DNA of 64,000 nt from contig NZ_NFLI01000002.1 in NCBI RefSeq assembly GCF_002160825.1, positions 186,001-250,000 on the forward strand. The letters run 5' to 3'. Every line of letters starts with the position of its first letter. Within the stretch, counting starts at the first letter, position 1. This DNA is from Lachnoclostridium sp. An131 (GTDB lineage Bacteria; Bacillota; Clostridia; Lachnospirales; Lachnospiraceae). Shown here in pieces: positions 17,119 to 25,746 of this stretch. A program made the position numbers and the translations under genes. The notes beneath the pieces were generated by a model, which worked only from the letters and a program-made list of their open reading frames with translations, made no database searches and was not told where the DNA came from.

Positions 17119-18514
17119 TGAGTTTTTGGATAATACTGCGCTGCGTTCTGATGATGGAACGCAGCTGACATACAGAGAACTGGGAGAAGAGACAGGGCGG
17201 CTCGCGTCGGCGATTGGGAAACGCTGCCTTGTTTTTTCCATGTGCAGCAATACGGAAGGCTCTGTCATCGGATATGTGAGCTTTATACAGAACAGAATTG
17301 TTCCGGTTCTTTTGAATGCCCATCTGGATCAGGAACTGCTGGAGGCGCTTCTGGAAAAGTATAATCCGGCATTTCTGTGGATGCCTGATGCAATGACGGA
17401 AAAGTTCCACGAATTTCAGTGCGTTTATCAGAGCAGAGGATACTCTCTGCTGAAGACGGACTATGAAAAGTCCTGGCCTCTTTATGAAGAACTGGGTCTG
17501 CTTCTTACCACGTCAGGATCTACAGGCAGTCCCAAGTTTGTCAGACAAAGCTATAAAAATATTGAAGTAAATACCCGTCAGATCGCGGAATATCTGGAAC
17601 TTGACCAGGAGGAAAGGGCGATCACCACGCTGCCTATGAATTACACCTATGGTCTGTCCATTATCAACAGTCATCTGCTGGTGGGCGCAGAAATCCTGCT
17701 TACGGATAAGACCATGATGGAGAGAGGATTCTGGTCCTTTATGAAGGAGCAGAAGGCGACTTCTTTCGGAGGAGTGCCTTATACCTATGAAATGCTGGAT
17801 AAGCTGAGATTTTTCCGTATGGATCTTCCGGATCTGAAGACAATGACACAGGCCGGCGGCAAGCTGATTCCGGAACTCCACAAGAAATTCGCGGAATATG
17901 CGGCGGAAAAGGGCAAGCGTTTTATTGTCATGTACGGCCAGTGTGAGGCTACGGCCCGGATGGGATATCTGCCCGCGGATAAGGCTGTGGAAAAATGCGG
18001 GTCTATGGGCATCGCCATTCCGGGAGGCGTGTTCCATTTGATTGATGTAAATGGAGAAGCGGTCACGGAACCCCATGTAACCGGGGAACTGGTATATGAA
18101 GGGGAAAATGTGACTCTGGGATATGCGGAGTGCGGAGAAGATCTGAGTAAGGGAGACGAAAGAAACGGCTTCCTTCAGACAGGAGATATGGCGCAGTTTG
18201 ACGAGGACGGCTATTATTATATCGTCGGACGCAGAAAGAGATTTCTGAAAATATATGGAAACCGTGTAAACCTGGATGAAGTGGACCGGATGATCAAGGG
18301 AAAATTTGAAAATCTGGAATGTGCCAGCGCCGGAGTGGATGACCACATGTACCTCTTTGTGACAGACGAAGCTTATGGGGAACAGGTGAAAGAGTTTGTG
18401 GTTGCGAAGACCGGACTGAACCAGGCGGCATTTAAGGTGATTGTCGTAGACAGCATTCCGAAAAATGACGCCGGAAAAACGCTTTACAGGGAACTGGAAA
18501 AATATTATAAGTAG
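17102..18514 (+). CDS. AMP-dependent acyl-ACP/CoA ligase
   Basis: ANL-superfamily adenylating enzyme, about 470 residues. The AMP-binding P-loop is LLTTSGSTGSPKF (residues about 135-147). The A5-like MYGQCEATARMGYLP, hinge GRRKRFLKIYGNRVNLDEVD and the catalytic-lysine motif NDAGKTLYREL near the C-terminus are all present, so the enzyme should be active. Starts at 17093 (GTG), 17102 or 17105 (ATG) are all possible; ATG is preferred. Partner of the ACP it overlaps. Activates an unknown carboxylic acid and most likely transfers it to the ACP thiol. Confidence 0.9.
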   Translation: MMWNFNEFLDNTALRSDDGTQLTYRELGEETGRLASAIGKRCLVFSMCSNTEGSVIGYVSFIQNRIVPVLLNAHLDQELLEALLEKYNPAFLWMPDAMTEKFHEFQCVYQSRGYSLLKTDYEKSWPLYEELGLLLTTSGSTGSPKFVRQSYKNIEVNTRQIAEYLELDQEERAITTLPMNYTYGLSIINSHLLVGAEILLTDKTMMERGFWSFMKEQKATSFGGVPYTYEMLDKLRFFRMDLPDLKTMTQAGGKLIPELHKKFAEYAAEKGKRFIVMYGQCEATARMGYLPADKAVEKCGSMGIAIPGGVFHLIDVNGEAVTEPHVTGELVYEGENVTLGYAECGEDLSKGDERNGFLQTGDMAQFDEDGYYYIVGRRKRFLKIYGNRVNLDEVDRMIKGKFENLECASAGVDDHMYLFVTDEAYGEQVKEFVVAKTGLNQAAFKVIVVDSIPKNDAGKTLYRELEKYYK

Positions 18515-18553
18515 TCAGATACAGCCCTGTATCAAAGGTAAGGGAGCAGAAAG

Positions 18554-19645
18554 ATGAATTTTGAAGACATGCTGCAGACAAGTCCATATTCTTTAGATAA
18601 GGAGGAAAAAGGCCGCTTTCTGACAGAGAGGCTGGGAGAGCTTACAGAAAAACACAGAGAAAGCTGCCCCCAGTACAGAAACATGCTGGAAAGCGCAGGC
18701 TATGACAGCCAGAAGCTTTGCAGCTATAAAGAGCTGCCGTTTCTTCCGGTGCGCCTCTTTAAAGAACTGGAACTGCGAAGCGTTCCGAAGGAAGAGGTGG
18801 TAAAGACCATGACCTCTTCGGGAACGACCGGACAGGCCGTCTCGAAAATCTATCTGGATCGGGTAACATCCGCAAATCAGCAGAAGGTTATGGTAAAAAT
18901 CGTTTCTGATTTTACAGGAAGCAGCAGAATGCCCATGATTATTCTGGACTGTCCATCCGTGGTAAAAAACCGTCAGATGTTTTCCGCCCGGGGAGCCGGG
19001 ATTCTGGGATTTTCCATTTTCGGCGCAAAACGAATCTACGCTCTGGATGATGATATGAAGCTGGATGTGGATGGTTTGAAGGCTTTTCTTGAGAAGTATC
19101 AGGGCCAGAGAATTTTTCTTTTTGGCTTTACATTTATGATCTGGCAGCATTTTTATAAGGAGCTGGTGCGTCTGAAAGAGGAAGGCATTACTTTCGATCT
19201 GTCGGAGGGAGTCCTGATTCATGGCGGCGGCTGGAAAAAGCTGATAAACGAAGCTGTCAGTCCGCAGGAATTCGGGCAGCGTCTGCAGGAGGTCTGTGGT
19301 CTCCGCCATGTACACGATTATTACGGCATGGTAGAGCAGACAGGCTGCATTTACATGGAATGTGAGTGCGGACATCTTCATGCGAGCAATTTTTCTGATG
19401 TGATTGTAAGACGGCCGCTGGATTTTGCAGAATGTGAAATGGGGGAAAAGGGAATCATTCAGGTGGTTTCCACCCTTCCGGAATCCTATCCGGGACATTC
19501 GCTTCTCACAGAGGATGAGGGAGTGGTGCTTGGAGAGGATGACTGCCCCTGCGGCAGAAAAGGAAAATATTTCAAAGTAATCGGCAGGCTCAAAAATGCT
19601 GAGATACGGGGGTGCAGCGATACCTATGCAGAAAAGTTTAGATAA
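18554..19645 (+). CDS. LuxE-like acyl-protein synthetase
   Basis: 363 residues with the LuxE/PaaK-type ANL fold. The AMP-binding motif is MTSSGTTGQAVSKIYLDRVT (about 92-111). LIHGGGWKKL and YGMVEQTGCIYMECECGHLH are characteristic of LuxE. The C-terminal CPCGRKGKYFKVIGR resembles a zinc-type cysteine motif. In bioluminescent bacteria LuxE activates a fatty acid and passes it to LuxC, and a LuxC homolog overlaps its end here by 50 bases. No luciferase genes are present, so the aldehyde serves another purpose. Confidence 0.88.
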   Translation: MNFEDMLQTSPYSLDKEEKGRFLTERLGELTEKHRESCPQYRNMLESAGYDSQKLCSYKELPFLPVRLFKELELRSVPKEEVVKTMTSSGTTGQAVSKIYLDRVTSANQQKVMVKIVSDFTGSSRMPMIILDCPSVVKNRQMFSARGAGILGFSIFGAKRIYALDDDMKLDVDGLKAFLEKYQGQRIFLFGFTFMIWQHFYKELVRLKEEGITFDLSEGVLIHGGGWKKLINEAVSPQEFGQRLQEVCGLRHVHDYYGMVEQTGCIYMECECGHLHASNFSDVIVRRPLDFAECEMGEKGIIQVVSTLPESYPGHSLLTEDEGVVLGEDDCPCGRKGKYFKVIGRLKNAEIRGCSDTYAEKFR

Positions 19646-20840
19646 AGAAAATTTGCAGGGAATTCAATACCTGGCAGGCAGTGAAGAGATTCTTGCACAC
19701 ATGCCGGAAGTGGAAGCGCGGGAGCCTTTTTGCGGAGAAATTGAAGAGTTCCTGAATTTCCTGTCCAAAACACTTCTTTCCATGCCGGAAGCAAAGCTGT
19801 ATCCGGATGTGGTAACCTTTGCCTTCTGGATTCGCAGATCGTCAGTGAAAAAGCTGGCAGAGCGTTTCCAGGCAGAAGAGAACTGTATACACCTGGGAAG
19901 AGGAGTGGCTTTCCACATTGCTCCGTCCAATGTGGCAGTCAATTATGCCTATTCCTTTGCGGCAGGTTTTATGACGGGGAACGCCAATGTGGTCCGCATT
20001 CCGTCTAAAGATTTTCCGCAGATTTCCATTATCAACAAAGCGGTAAATATGGCTCTGGAACAGTATCCGGCCTGCCGGCCCTACATCTGTTTTGTGCGTT
20101 ACGGGAGAGAGCAGAGAATTAATGATGCGCTTTCTTCTATTGCGGATACCCGGATTGTCTGGGGCGGCGACCGTACAATCGCAGAGCTGAGAAAATCACC
20201 GCTTGGCCCCAGAGCGTCGGAAATTACTTTTGCGGACAGATATTCTCTGGCGGTAATTGACAGCGACGCCTATCTGGCAGCGGATAATCAGCCGAGGATT
20301 GTGGATGATTTTTATAACGATACTTATCTGACGGACCAGAATGCCTGTACCAGTCCAAGGCTTGTAGTCTGGTGCGGTTCCCAGACTGCCCGGGCCAAGG
20401 AACGTTTCTGGAGCCTGCTTCTGGAGAGAGTTCAGAAAAAGTACGAATTTCAGTCTATTCAGGGAGTCAACAAGCTGACAAATGCTTTTCTGGCAGCGGC
20501 AGCCCAGGAAGGCACACATATGATATCCTGCGGCGATAACCGGCTTGTCAGGATTTCCCTGGACCATCTTTTCGAAGGATTGATGGATTTCCGGGGAGAT
20601 TCCGGATATTTTTATGAATATGACTGCCAGGATATCCGCGATTTAAAAGCTGTCTGCGATGACACTCACTGCCAGACGGTTTCCTACATCGGTGATCCGC
20701 AGATGTTTCTGCCGCTTTTGAAGACAGGAGTCCGCGGCATTGACCGTATCGTTCCGGTGGGAAAAACCATGGACTTTGATCTGATCTGGGATGGATATAA
20801 TCTGTATGAGAGGCTGACCAGAACTATCCATATTTCATAA
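19596..20840 (+). CDS. LuxC-like acyl (acyl-CoA/acyl-protein) reductase
   Basis: NADPH-dependent acyl reductase of the LuxC family that releases an aldehyde. The active-site cysteine lies in TDQNACTSPRLVVW (Cys251 counted from ATG 19596). HIAPSNVAVNYAYSFAAGFMTGNANVVRIPSK and IVWGGDRTIAELRKSPLGPRASEITFADR are typical. The 50-base overlap with the LuxE-like gene is unusually long; a shorter start at ATG 19626 gives a 20-base overlap and is possible. The pair would reduce an activated acid to an aldehyde for the transketolase or SDR of the same cluster (inference). Confidence 0.89.
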   Translation: MLRYGGAAIPMQKSLDKENLQGIQYLAGSEEILAHMPEVEAREPFCGEIEEFLNFLSKTLLSMPEAKLYPDVVTFAFWIRRSSVKKLAERFQAEENCIHLGRGVAFHIAPSNVAVNYAYSFAAGFMTGNANVVRIPSKDFPQISIINKAVNMALEQYPACRPYICFVRYGREQRINDALSSIADTRIVWGGDRTIAELRKSPLGPRASEITFADRYSLAVIDSDAYLAADNQPRIVDDFYNDTYLTDQNACTSPRLVVWCGSQTARAKERFWSLLLERVQKKYEFQSIQGVNKLTNAFLAAAAQEGTHMISCGDNRLVRISLDHLFEGLMDFRGDSGYFYEYDCQDIRDLKAVCDDTHCQTVSYIGDPQMFLPLLKTGVRGIDRIVPVGKTMDFDLIWDGYNLYERLTRTIHIS

Positions 20841-20857
20841 ATGGAAGGAATTGTGAT

Positions 20858-22447
20858 ATGAGGCATAAAAAACTGCAGACAGCATTATATGCTGTTTTAG
20901 TCCTGCTTCCCCTTTTGTGGGTTTTATGCATTCTGTTTTGTAATGGATTTAAATTTGAATTGTCTATTCTGCAGCCTGTCTGGAACGATGAAATTGGATG
21001 GTACAATCAGGTAGCCGCAGTGATTGAATATGGGAAGCCTCTGGGGTATTATGGGTATAATGGCACGCATGCCCAGATAGGTACCTGGGGAGCCTGGGGG
21101 ATTGCGCCGCTGCTGCCTTATGCGGCTTTTGGGAAAATATTCGGCTGGGGACTTTCGTCAATGGCTTTGGCAAATATTTTCTTTCTGTGTCTGGCGATGC
21201 TGCTGTTAGTTATTATGACGAGGCCTTCTGTTACACAGACCCTGTGGTTAATTTTGTTATACAGCTGCAGCTTTATTACTATCGGATACTCCCTGACTTC
21301 TATGTCGGAAGGACTGCGATATTCTCTGGCTGTTATTTTGACAGGGGCATTGCTATGGCTGGAGCGCTGTACAAGAGAAAAAAAGCGTTTTTCCAGAAGG
21401 GAATTGTGCGGATGTATAGCCTTTGCGCTGTTCCTTTTTTATGCAATCCAGGTGTATCTGGTTTTTGTACTTGTAGTTCCGGTGTATTGCTGGTATATTT
21501 TCAGGAAAGTACAGTTTGACAATGCAGATAGAAAAAAGCAGATTTTGTTATTTTCAGGGAAAATCGTGGCAATTACAGCTGTTACCGGTGTTGTAACAGT
21601 TATTGCAAACAGGCTGGTAACAAGCGTCTGCGCGCCTTATGTTGATTCCACTATTACAACTATTTTCAAACAGATTTCAGAAAATGGAATTTATCATGGT
21701 CTATGCTTTTTCCTGGAAAACTTTATGCAGAATCTGAGAACGGCAGACTTGTTTTCCATACTTTCGGTATCCTCGGATACTTACGGAGTCTTGTCCTGGT
21801 TCTTTATCAACTACCTGGTAATCCTGTTTATTCTGCTGTTTGATTTGATAAGAAAAAGAAGGCAGCTCAAAGAGAACAGATCTTACTGTTATGAGGCGGC
21901 ATTTTTTATGACCGGCTTTCTGATAGGATATTGTGCGCTTTATACAGGTCAGGAGTGGACATTGTGCAGGGGAATCAATACTGGATTGATTATGGCGCTG
22001 ATCTATCTGAGCTTTGTAAAAAAGGAAAATTTGAAAATTCTTATCCTGTTGATGACAGTGTTTGAGATTACAAGTGTTTGGGGATATTACAGCTCTATGG
22101 CAGATGAAAGGTTTGCAGCTTCTCAGAATGAGAATATCATCGAAGAAGAGAAAGCAGCTTTGGCAGAGGTGATTGAGCTGGATGTAAACGCGGAACCCTG
22201 GGAAAATACAGTGGCCACTTATGGAGATGTGGATTTCAGATATCTGGCCCTGCCTGCCGGTTACGGTTCAAATTATATGCTTGATCTGGAAATCAATAAA
22301 ACGGCAGGATACGCAGTTATTACACAGGGAGAAGAGTATACTGGAGAGATGAAAAACAAGCTCGAGGAGGAAGGGCATAAGGTCCTTTTGGAAGATGAGT
22401 ATTTTGTGGTCCTGAAAAATGAGAGGCAGCGCAGCTATGAAGAATGA
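20858..22447 (+). CDS. Polytopic membrane protein, probable GT-C-type transferase
   Basis: 529 residues, about eleven hydrophobic segments. After helix 1 comes PVWNDEIGWYNQVAAVIEYGKPLGYYGYNG, an acidic first loop of the sort seen in GT-C sugar transferases; no named family is certain. A short soluble C-terminus (about residues 430-529) carries YGDVDFRYLALPAGYGSNYMLD. Base composition is distinctly poorer in G+C than the flanks: 23 of 60 bases in 21541-21600. This suggests the gene and its neighbour came in as a cassette. Likely substrate: a lipid-linked sugar from the ArnC-like module downstream. Confidence 0.7.
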   Translation: MRHKKLQTALYAVLVLLPLLWVLCILFCNGFKFELSILQPVWNDEIGWYNQVAAVIEYGKPLGYYGYNGTHAQIGTWGAWGIAPLLPYAAFGKIFGWGLSSMALANIFFLCLAMLLLVIMTRPSVTQTLWLILLYSCSFITIGYSLTSMSEGLRYSLAVILTGALLWLERCTREKKRFSRRELCGCIAFALFLFYAIQVYLVFVLVVPVYCWYIFRKVQFDNADRKKQILLFSGKIVAITAVTGVVTVIANRLVTSVCAPYVDSTITTIFKQISENGIYHGLCFFLENFMQNLRTADLFSILSVSSDTYGVLSWFFINYLVILFILLFDLIRKRRQLKENRSYCYEAAFFMTGFLIGYCALYTGQEWTLCRGINTGLIMALIYLSFVKKENLKILILLMTVFEITSVWGYYSSMADERFAASQNENIIEEEKAALAEVIELDVNAEPWENTVATYGDVDFRYLALPAGYGSNYMLDLEINKTAGYAVITQGEEYTGEMKNKLEEEGHKVLLEDEYFVVLKNERQRSYEE

Positions 22448-23618
22448 AAAAAGAAGCCTGATTGCAGCAACATTTTTTGCAGTATTTCTTTTTGTAATTA
22501 CCTATCAGGTGATTATGGGAGCAGTAAGAAATCCATACAGCGATTATTTGGGACATGCAGAGAATGCGGAACTGCTTCTGCAGTCCGGGCTTGGACCTGT
22601 ATTGAAGGAAATCGGATATCCTTTTTGGGCCTTTTTGGTGGCCGGAATTATGAAATTGTCTGGAGCTCCGGCTTATGAGGCATCTGCGATTGCAGGAGGT
22701 CTTTTAAATGCTTTCACTTACGTGCTGGTATTTTCTTATCTGGCAAAGGAGTGTAAAGAAGAACGCCTGGGGACTGCAGCGCTCACCTGGTTTTTACTCC
22801 TTGTGGGGCCCTTTTATATTCCATGGTACAATCCTGATGTATACAATGGCCAGGTGACACCGAATATCTGGCACAACCCTACGACGATTTGTGTCAGACC
22901 CTTCGCTTTTCTGGCTTTTCTGCTGATTCTGAGAGTTTTAAAGGAGTATGAAGAGGAGCAGAAAAGGCTTAGTGCCAAGACATGGCTTCTGCTGGCGGCG
23001 TGTCTGGTGCTTTGCAACCTGGCCAAACCGAGCTTCGTTCAGATTGCTGTCCCGGGACTGGCAGTTTATCTGCTTATTCTTCTGATTCGAACCAGAGGAA
23101 AAGCATTTGGCTTCTGTTTTCAGACGGCCTCTGCATTTGTACCGTGCGTCTGTGTAATGCTGTGGCAGATGATCGTATCCTTTGGCACATCCAGCTCAGC
23201 AGAGGGCGGGATTGAAATTGCCTGGTTTGATGTTATGGGAGCGTCTTCTCCCAGCATCCCCTTTTCCATGCTTTTGGGATACCTGTTCCCGCTTTATATT
23301 ATTCTGACCAATCTGTGTATCATGAAAGAGCGGGATATGCAGGTGACGTTTTTTATGTGGCTTGCCGGTTTTCTGGAGGCGGCGGCGCTGGCGGAGACAG
23401 GCTACCGGCGCTATCACGGGAACTTTGGCTGGGGATATGTGCTGGCGACGTTTCTGGTGTATGTAATGACATTCCGGTATTTTTTGAAGCGCAACCGGGA
23501 ATATGACTATCAGAATCTGAAGGACCGAATCCTTGTCCTGGGCGGCTGGGTGATTTTTGCGCTGCAGCTGTTTATAGGGATTTATTACATAAGCACTTTT
23601 TTTATTCCGGTCGGATAG
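22437..23618 (+). CDS. Polytopic membrane protein, probable GT-C-type
   Basis: About 393 residues from ATG 22437, which follows GAGAGG by ten bases and overlaps the preceding gene by 11; an upstream in-frame ATG at 22419 is less likely. Nine or ten hydrophobic segments. The first external loop has NPYSDYLGHAENAELLLQSG and later YNPDVYNGQVTPNIWHNPT, suggesting an Asp/His-bearing active site like GT-C enzymes. No named family recognised. It probably works with the gene before it and the lipid-linked sugar genes after it. Confidence 0.68.
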   Translation: MKNEKRSLIAATFFAVFLFVITYQVIMGAVRNPYSDYLGHAENAELLLQSGLGPVLKEIGYPFWAFLVAGIMKLSGAPAYEASAIAGGLLNAFTYVLVFSYLAKECKEERLGTAALTWFLLLVGPFYIPWYNPDVYNGQVTPNIWHNPTTICVRPFAFLAFLLILRVLKEYEEEQKRLSAKTWLLLAACLVLCNLAKPSFVQIAVPGLAVYLLILLIRTRGKAFGFCFQTASAFVPCVCVMLWQMIVSFGTSSSAEGGIEIAWFDVMGASSPSIPFSMLLGYLFPLYIILTNLCIMKERDMQVTFFMWLAGFLEAAALAETGYRRYHGNFGWGYVLATFLVYVMTFRYFLKRNREYDYQNLKDRILVLGGWVIFALQLFIGIYYISTFFIPVG

Positions 23619-23639
23619 ATCGGTGAAGGAGAGAAAGAA

Positions 23640-24581
23640 ATGGACGTATCGTTTGTAATACCATGTTATGGCTCAGAGCATACCATAGAGAAGGTTGTGG
23701 ATGAGCTGAGGACTACGATGGCGCAGAGGCCGGAATGCAGCTATGAGATTGTTCTGGTCAATGACAATTCTCCGGATCAGGTCTGGGGAGTGATACAGAA
23801 GCTTGTAAAGACATATAGCAATATGAAGGGAATTTCCTTGGCCCGCAACTTTGGACAGCACGCCGCGCTGATGGCGGGATACAGAAGCTGCAGCGGCGAT
23901 ATTGTGGTTTCACTGGATGACGACGGACAGACGCCGGCGGACGAGGCTTTTCTTCTGATCGATAAAATCAAAGAAGGATATGACGTGGTATACGGATGTT
24001 ATCCGGAGATCAAGCAGTCCCATTTCCGAATCTTCGGAAGCTGGGTCAATGAGAAAATGATAGAGGTGCTTCTGGGAAAGCCCAGGGAACTGAAATGTAC
24101 CAGCTATTACGCGGCGAGAAGATTTATCATTGAAGAGATGCTGCGGTACAGAAATTCCTATCCGTATGTAGGCGGATTGGTTTTGAGAAGTACAAAGAAT
24201 ATAGCGAATGTGCCAGTACACCACCGGGCGAGAATGGAAGGGAAATCCGGATATTCTCTTGGCAAGCTTCTTGCTTTGTGGTTTAACGGTTTCACCGCTT
24301 TTTCGGTCAAGCCTCTCCGGCTGGCTACAGTGGTAGGATTTTTGTGCGCAGCTGCAGGCTTTATCTATGGCGTAGTTATGGTGCTGCGCAAACTGCTTGG
24401 CTATACGACAGTGCTTGGCTACAGTTCTCTGATCACCGTGATTCTGTTTATAGGCGGAATTATCATGGTTCTGCTTGGAATTATAGGGGAATATATCGGA
24501 AGAATCTATATCAGTATCAATAATGCGCCGCAGTATGTGATACGGGAGACAATCGGAGGCAGCGATGAAAAAACTGACTAA
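23640..24581 (+). CDS. Undecaprenyl-phosphate sugar transferase (ArnC/GtrB-like GT2)
   Basis: 313 residues. GT-A domain with FVIPCYGSEHTIEKVVDEL, LVNDNSPDQVW, ISLARNFGQHAALMAGYR and metal site SLDDDGQTPADE (about 92-103). The segment EGKSGYSLGKLLALWFNGFTAFSVKPLR is the conserved ArnC/GtrB stretch before the membrane anchor, and two helices follow (about 222-245 and 258-283). It makes an undecaprenyl-phosphate sugar on the cytosolic face. The next three genes are small membrane proteins of flippase type, which supports this role. RBS AAGGAGAG precedes the ATG. Confidence 0.88.
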   Translation: MDVSFVIPCYGSEHTIEKVVDELRTTMAQRPECSYEIVLVNDNSPDQVWGVIQKLVKTYSNMKGISLARNFGQHAALMAGYRSCSGDIVVSLDDDGQTPADEAFLLIDKIKEGYDVVYGCYPEIKQSHFRIFGSWVNEKMIEVLLGKPRELKCTSYYAARRFIIEEMLRYRNSYPYVGGLVLRSTKNIANVPVHHRARMEGKSGYSLGKLLALWFNGFTAFSVKPLRLATVVGFLCAAAGFIYGVVMVLRKLLGYTTVLGYSSLITVILFIGGIIMVLLGIIGEYIGRIYISINNAPQYVIRETIGGSDEKTD

Positions 24582-24924
24582 AAGCGAAAAAATGACATTT
24601 CTTGGACTGCAGCTTCTTCTGCTGATTTATTCCCTGAGTGGAATCTTCTCAAAAATGGCGGCAGGACAGCCGTTTTTATCCAGAGAGTATGTCCTGTATT
24701 ATGGAGGGGTGCTTTTCATTCTGGCTCTTTACGCGCTTGGATGGCAGCAGGTCATCAAAAGACTACCCCTGATTACTGCCTATGCGTCTAAAGCGGTTAC
24801 AGTAATCTGGGGAGTGGTATGGGGCGCTTTGGTGTTTAAAGAACATATCACAGTAATGAATGTGATAGGAGCAGCCGTCATCATTGCGGGAATTCTTTTG
24901 GTGGTATCGGAAGAGGAGAAATAG
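24565..24924 (+). CDS. SMR/EamA-type small membrane protein (ArnE/ArnF-like), subunit 1
   Basis: 119 residues with four hydrophobic segments, the topology of the small multidrug resistance superfamily. The ITAYASKAVTVIWGVVWGALVFKEHIT segment and the terminal AAVIIAGILLVV are typical. Begins 17 bases inside the ArnC-like gene with GGAGG just upstream, and is followed at once by a second SMR-like gene. In the Arn system ArnE and ArnF form a pair thought to flip undecaprenyl-phosphate-aminoarabinose; the layout here is analogous. Confidence 0.82.
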   Translation: MKKLTKSEKMTFLGLQLLLLIYSLSGIFSKMAAGQPFLSREYVLYYGGVLFILALYALGWQQVIKRLPLITAYASKAVTVIWGVVWGALVFKEHITVMNVIGAAVIIAGILLVVSEEEK

Positions 24925-24925
24925 T

Positions 24926-25255
24926 ATGGGAATTGCAATCTTTCTGGGATCGGTGCTGGTGGCTTCGATCTCGCAGATTATGCTGAAAAAGAGCGCCGAC
25001 CGGAAATATGACAGGTGGATAGATGAGTATCTGAATTTCAGGGTAATCTTTGCGTATGGCCTCTTTTTTCTTTCAAGCCTTCTGACCGTATATGCATATA
25101 AATTTGTACCTCTTTCGCTGGGACCGGTTCTGGAAGCCAGCGGGTATGTGTTTGTTTCGGTGATGGGATATTTCATCCTGAAAGAAAAAATCGGAAAAAA
25201 GAAGCTTCTGGGACTTGTGATTATCATTGCAGGTATTGTAATTTTTAACCTGTAA
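24926..25255 (+). CDS. SMR/EamA-type small membrane protein (ArnE/ArnF-like), subunit 2
   Basis: 109 residues from ATG 24926, preceded by GAGGAG; an in-frame upstream extension inside the previous gene is not used. Four hydrophobic segments, with ISQIMLKKSADR after helix 1, SLGPVLEASGYVFVSVMGYFILKEKIGKKK and a final helix. The two SMR proteins differ enough in sequence to suggest a heterodimer. Likely flips the lipid-linked sugar made by the product at 23640 to the outer face. Confidence 0.82.
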   Translation: MGIAIFLGSVLVASISQIMLKKSADRKYDRWIDEYLNFRVIFAYGLFFLSSLLTVYAYKFVPLSLGPVLEASGYVFVSVMGYFILKEKIGKKKLLGLVIIIAGIVIFNL

Positions 25256-25292
25256 ATTTATTTACGGGTTAAAAAGAAAACGGAGAAAAATC

Positions 25293-25721
25293 ATGAAAAA
25301 ACTATTCGCACAAATCATCAAATTCGGAGCTGTAGGCTTTTTGTGCTTCTTCATCGACTATGCCATCATGGTCGGCCTGACAGAGCTGGTGGGAATTCCG
25401 TCGCTGATCTCCAGCGGCTGTTCCTATACGATTTCGACGATCGTGAACTATATTTTAAGCGTCACAATTGTGTTTGACGCGGACAAAGGAGCCAACAAGG
25501 CCGTACAGTTTATTGTCTTTGTAATCTTAAGCCTGATTGGCCTGGGCATCAATCAGCTGTGCATGTGGGGAGGCACCGCCTGGCTGGAAAGCCTTATGGA
25601 GCAGAGCCAGGCCCTCGCGTCGTATTCACAATATGCTTATATGGTTGTAAAAATCTTTGCGACAGCCATAGTTATGGTATATAATTTCATTACGAGAAAG
25701 ATTTTTATTGAGAAGCATTGA
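25293..25721 (+). CDS. GtrA family membrane protein
   Basis: 142 residues, four hydrophobic segments, with the GtrA pattern IKFGAVGFLCFFIDYAIMVGLTEL and SYTISTIVNYILSVTIVFD. GtrA proteins accompany GtrB-like transferases and are proposed flippases for undecaprenyl-phosphate-glucose. Having both an SMR pair and GtrA after one ArnC-like gene is either redundancy or two lipid-linked sugars handled by the locus (a second GtrB-like transferase lies at 7812). The TTG-start extension of the next frame into this gene is unlikely to be real. Confidence 0.87.
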   Translation: MKKLFAQIIKFGAVGFLCFFIDYAIMVGLTELVGIPSLISSGCSYTISTIVNYILSVTIVFDADKGANKAVQFIVFVILSLIGLGINQLCMWGGTAWLESLMEQSQALASYSQYAYMVVKIFATAIVMVYNFITRKIFIEKH

Positions 25722-25746
25722 AAACCGGAGAAGGAAAGGAGTGGAT

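Noticed and set aside
18554-20840. Bioluminescence operon
   Set aside because: LuxE- and LuxC-like genes are present but no luxA, luxB or luxD; context is glycan synthesis.
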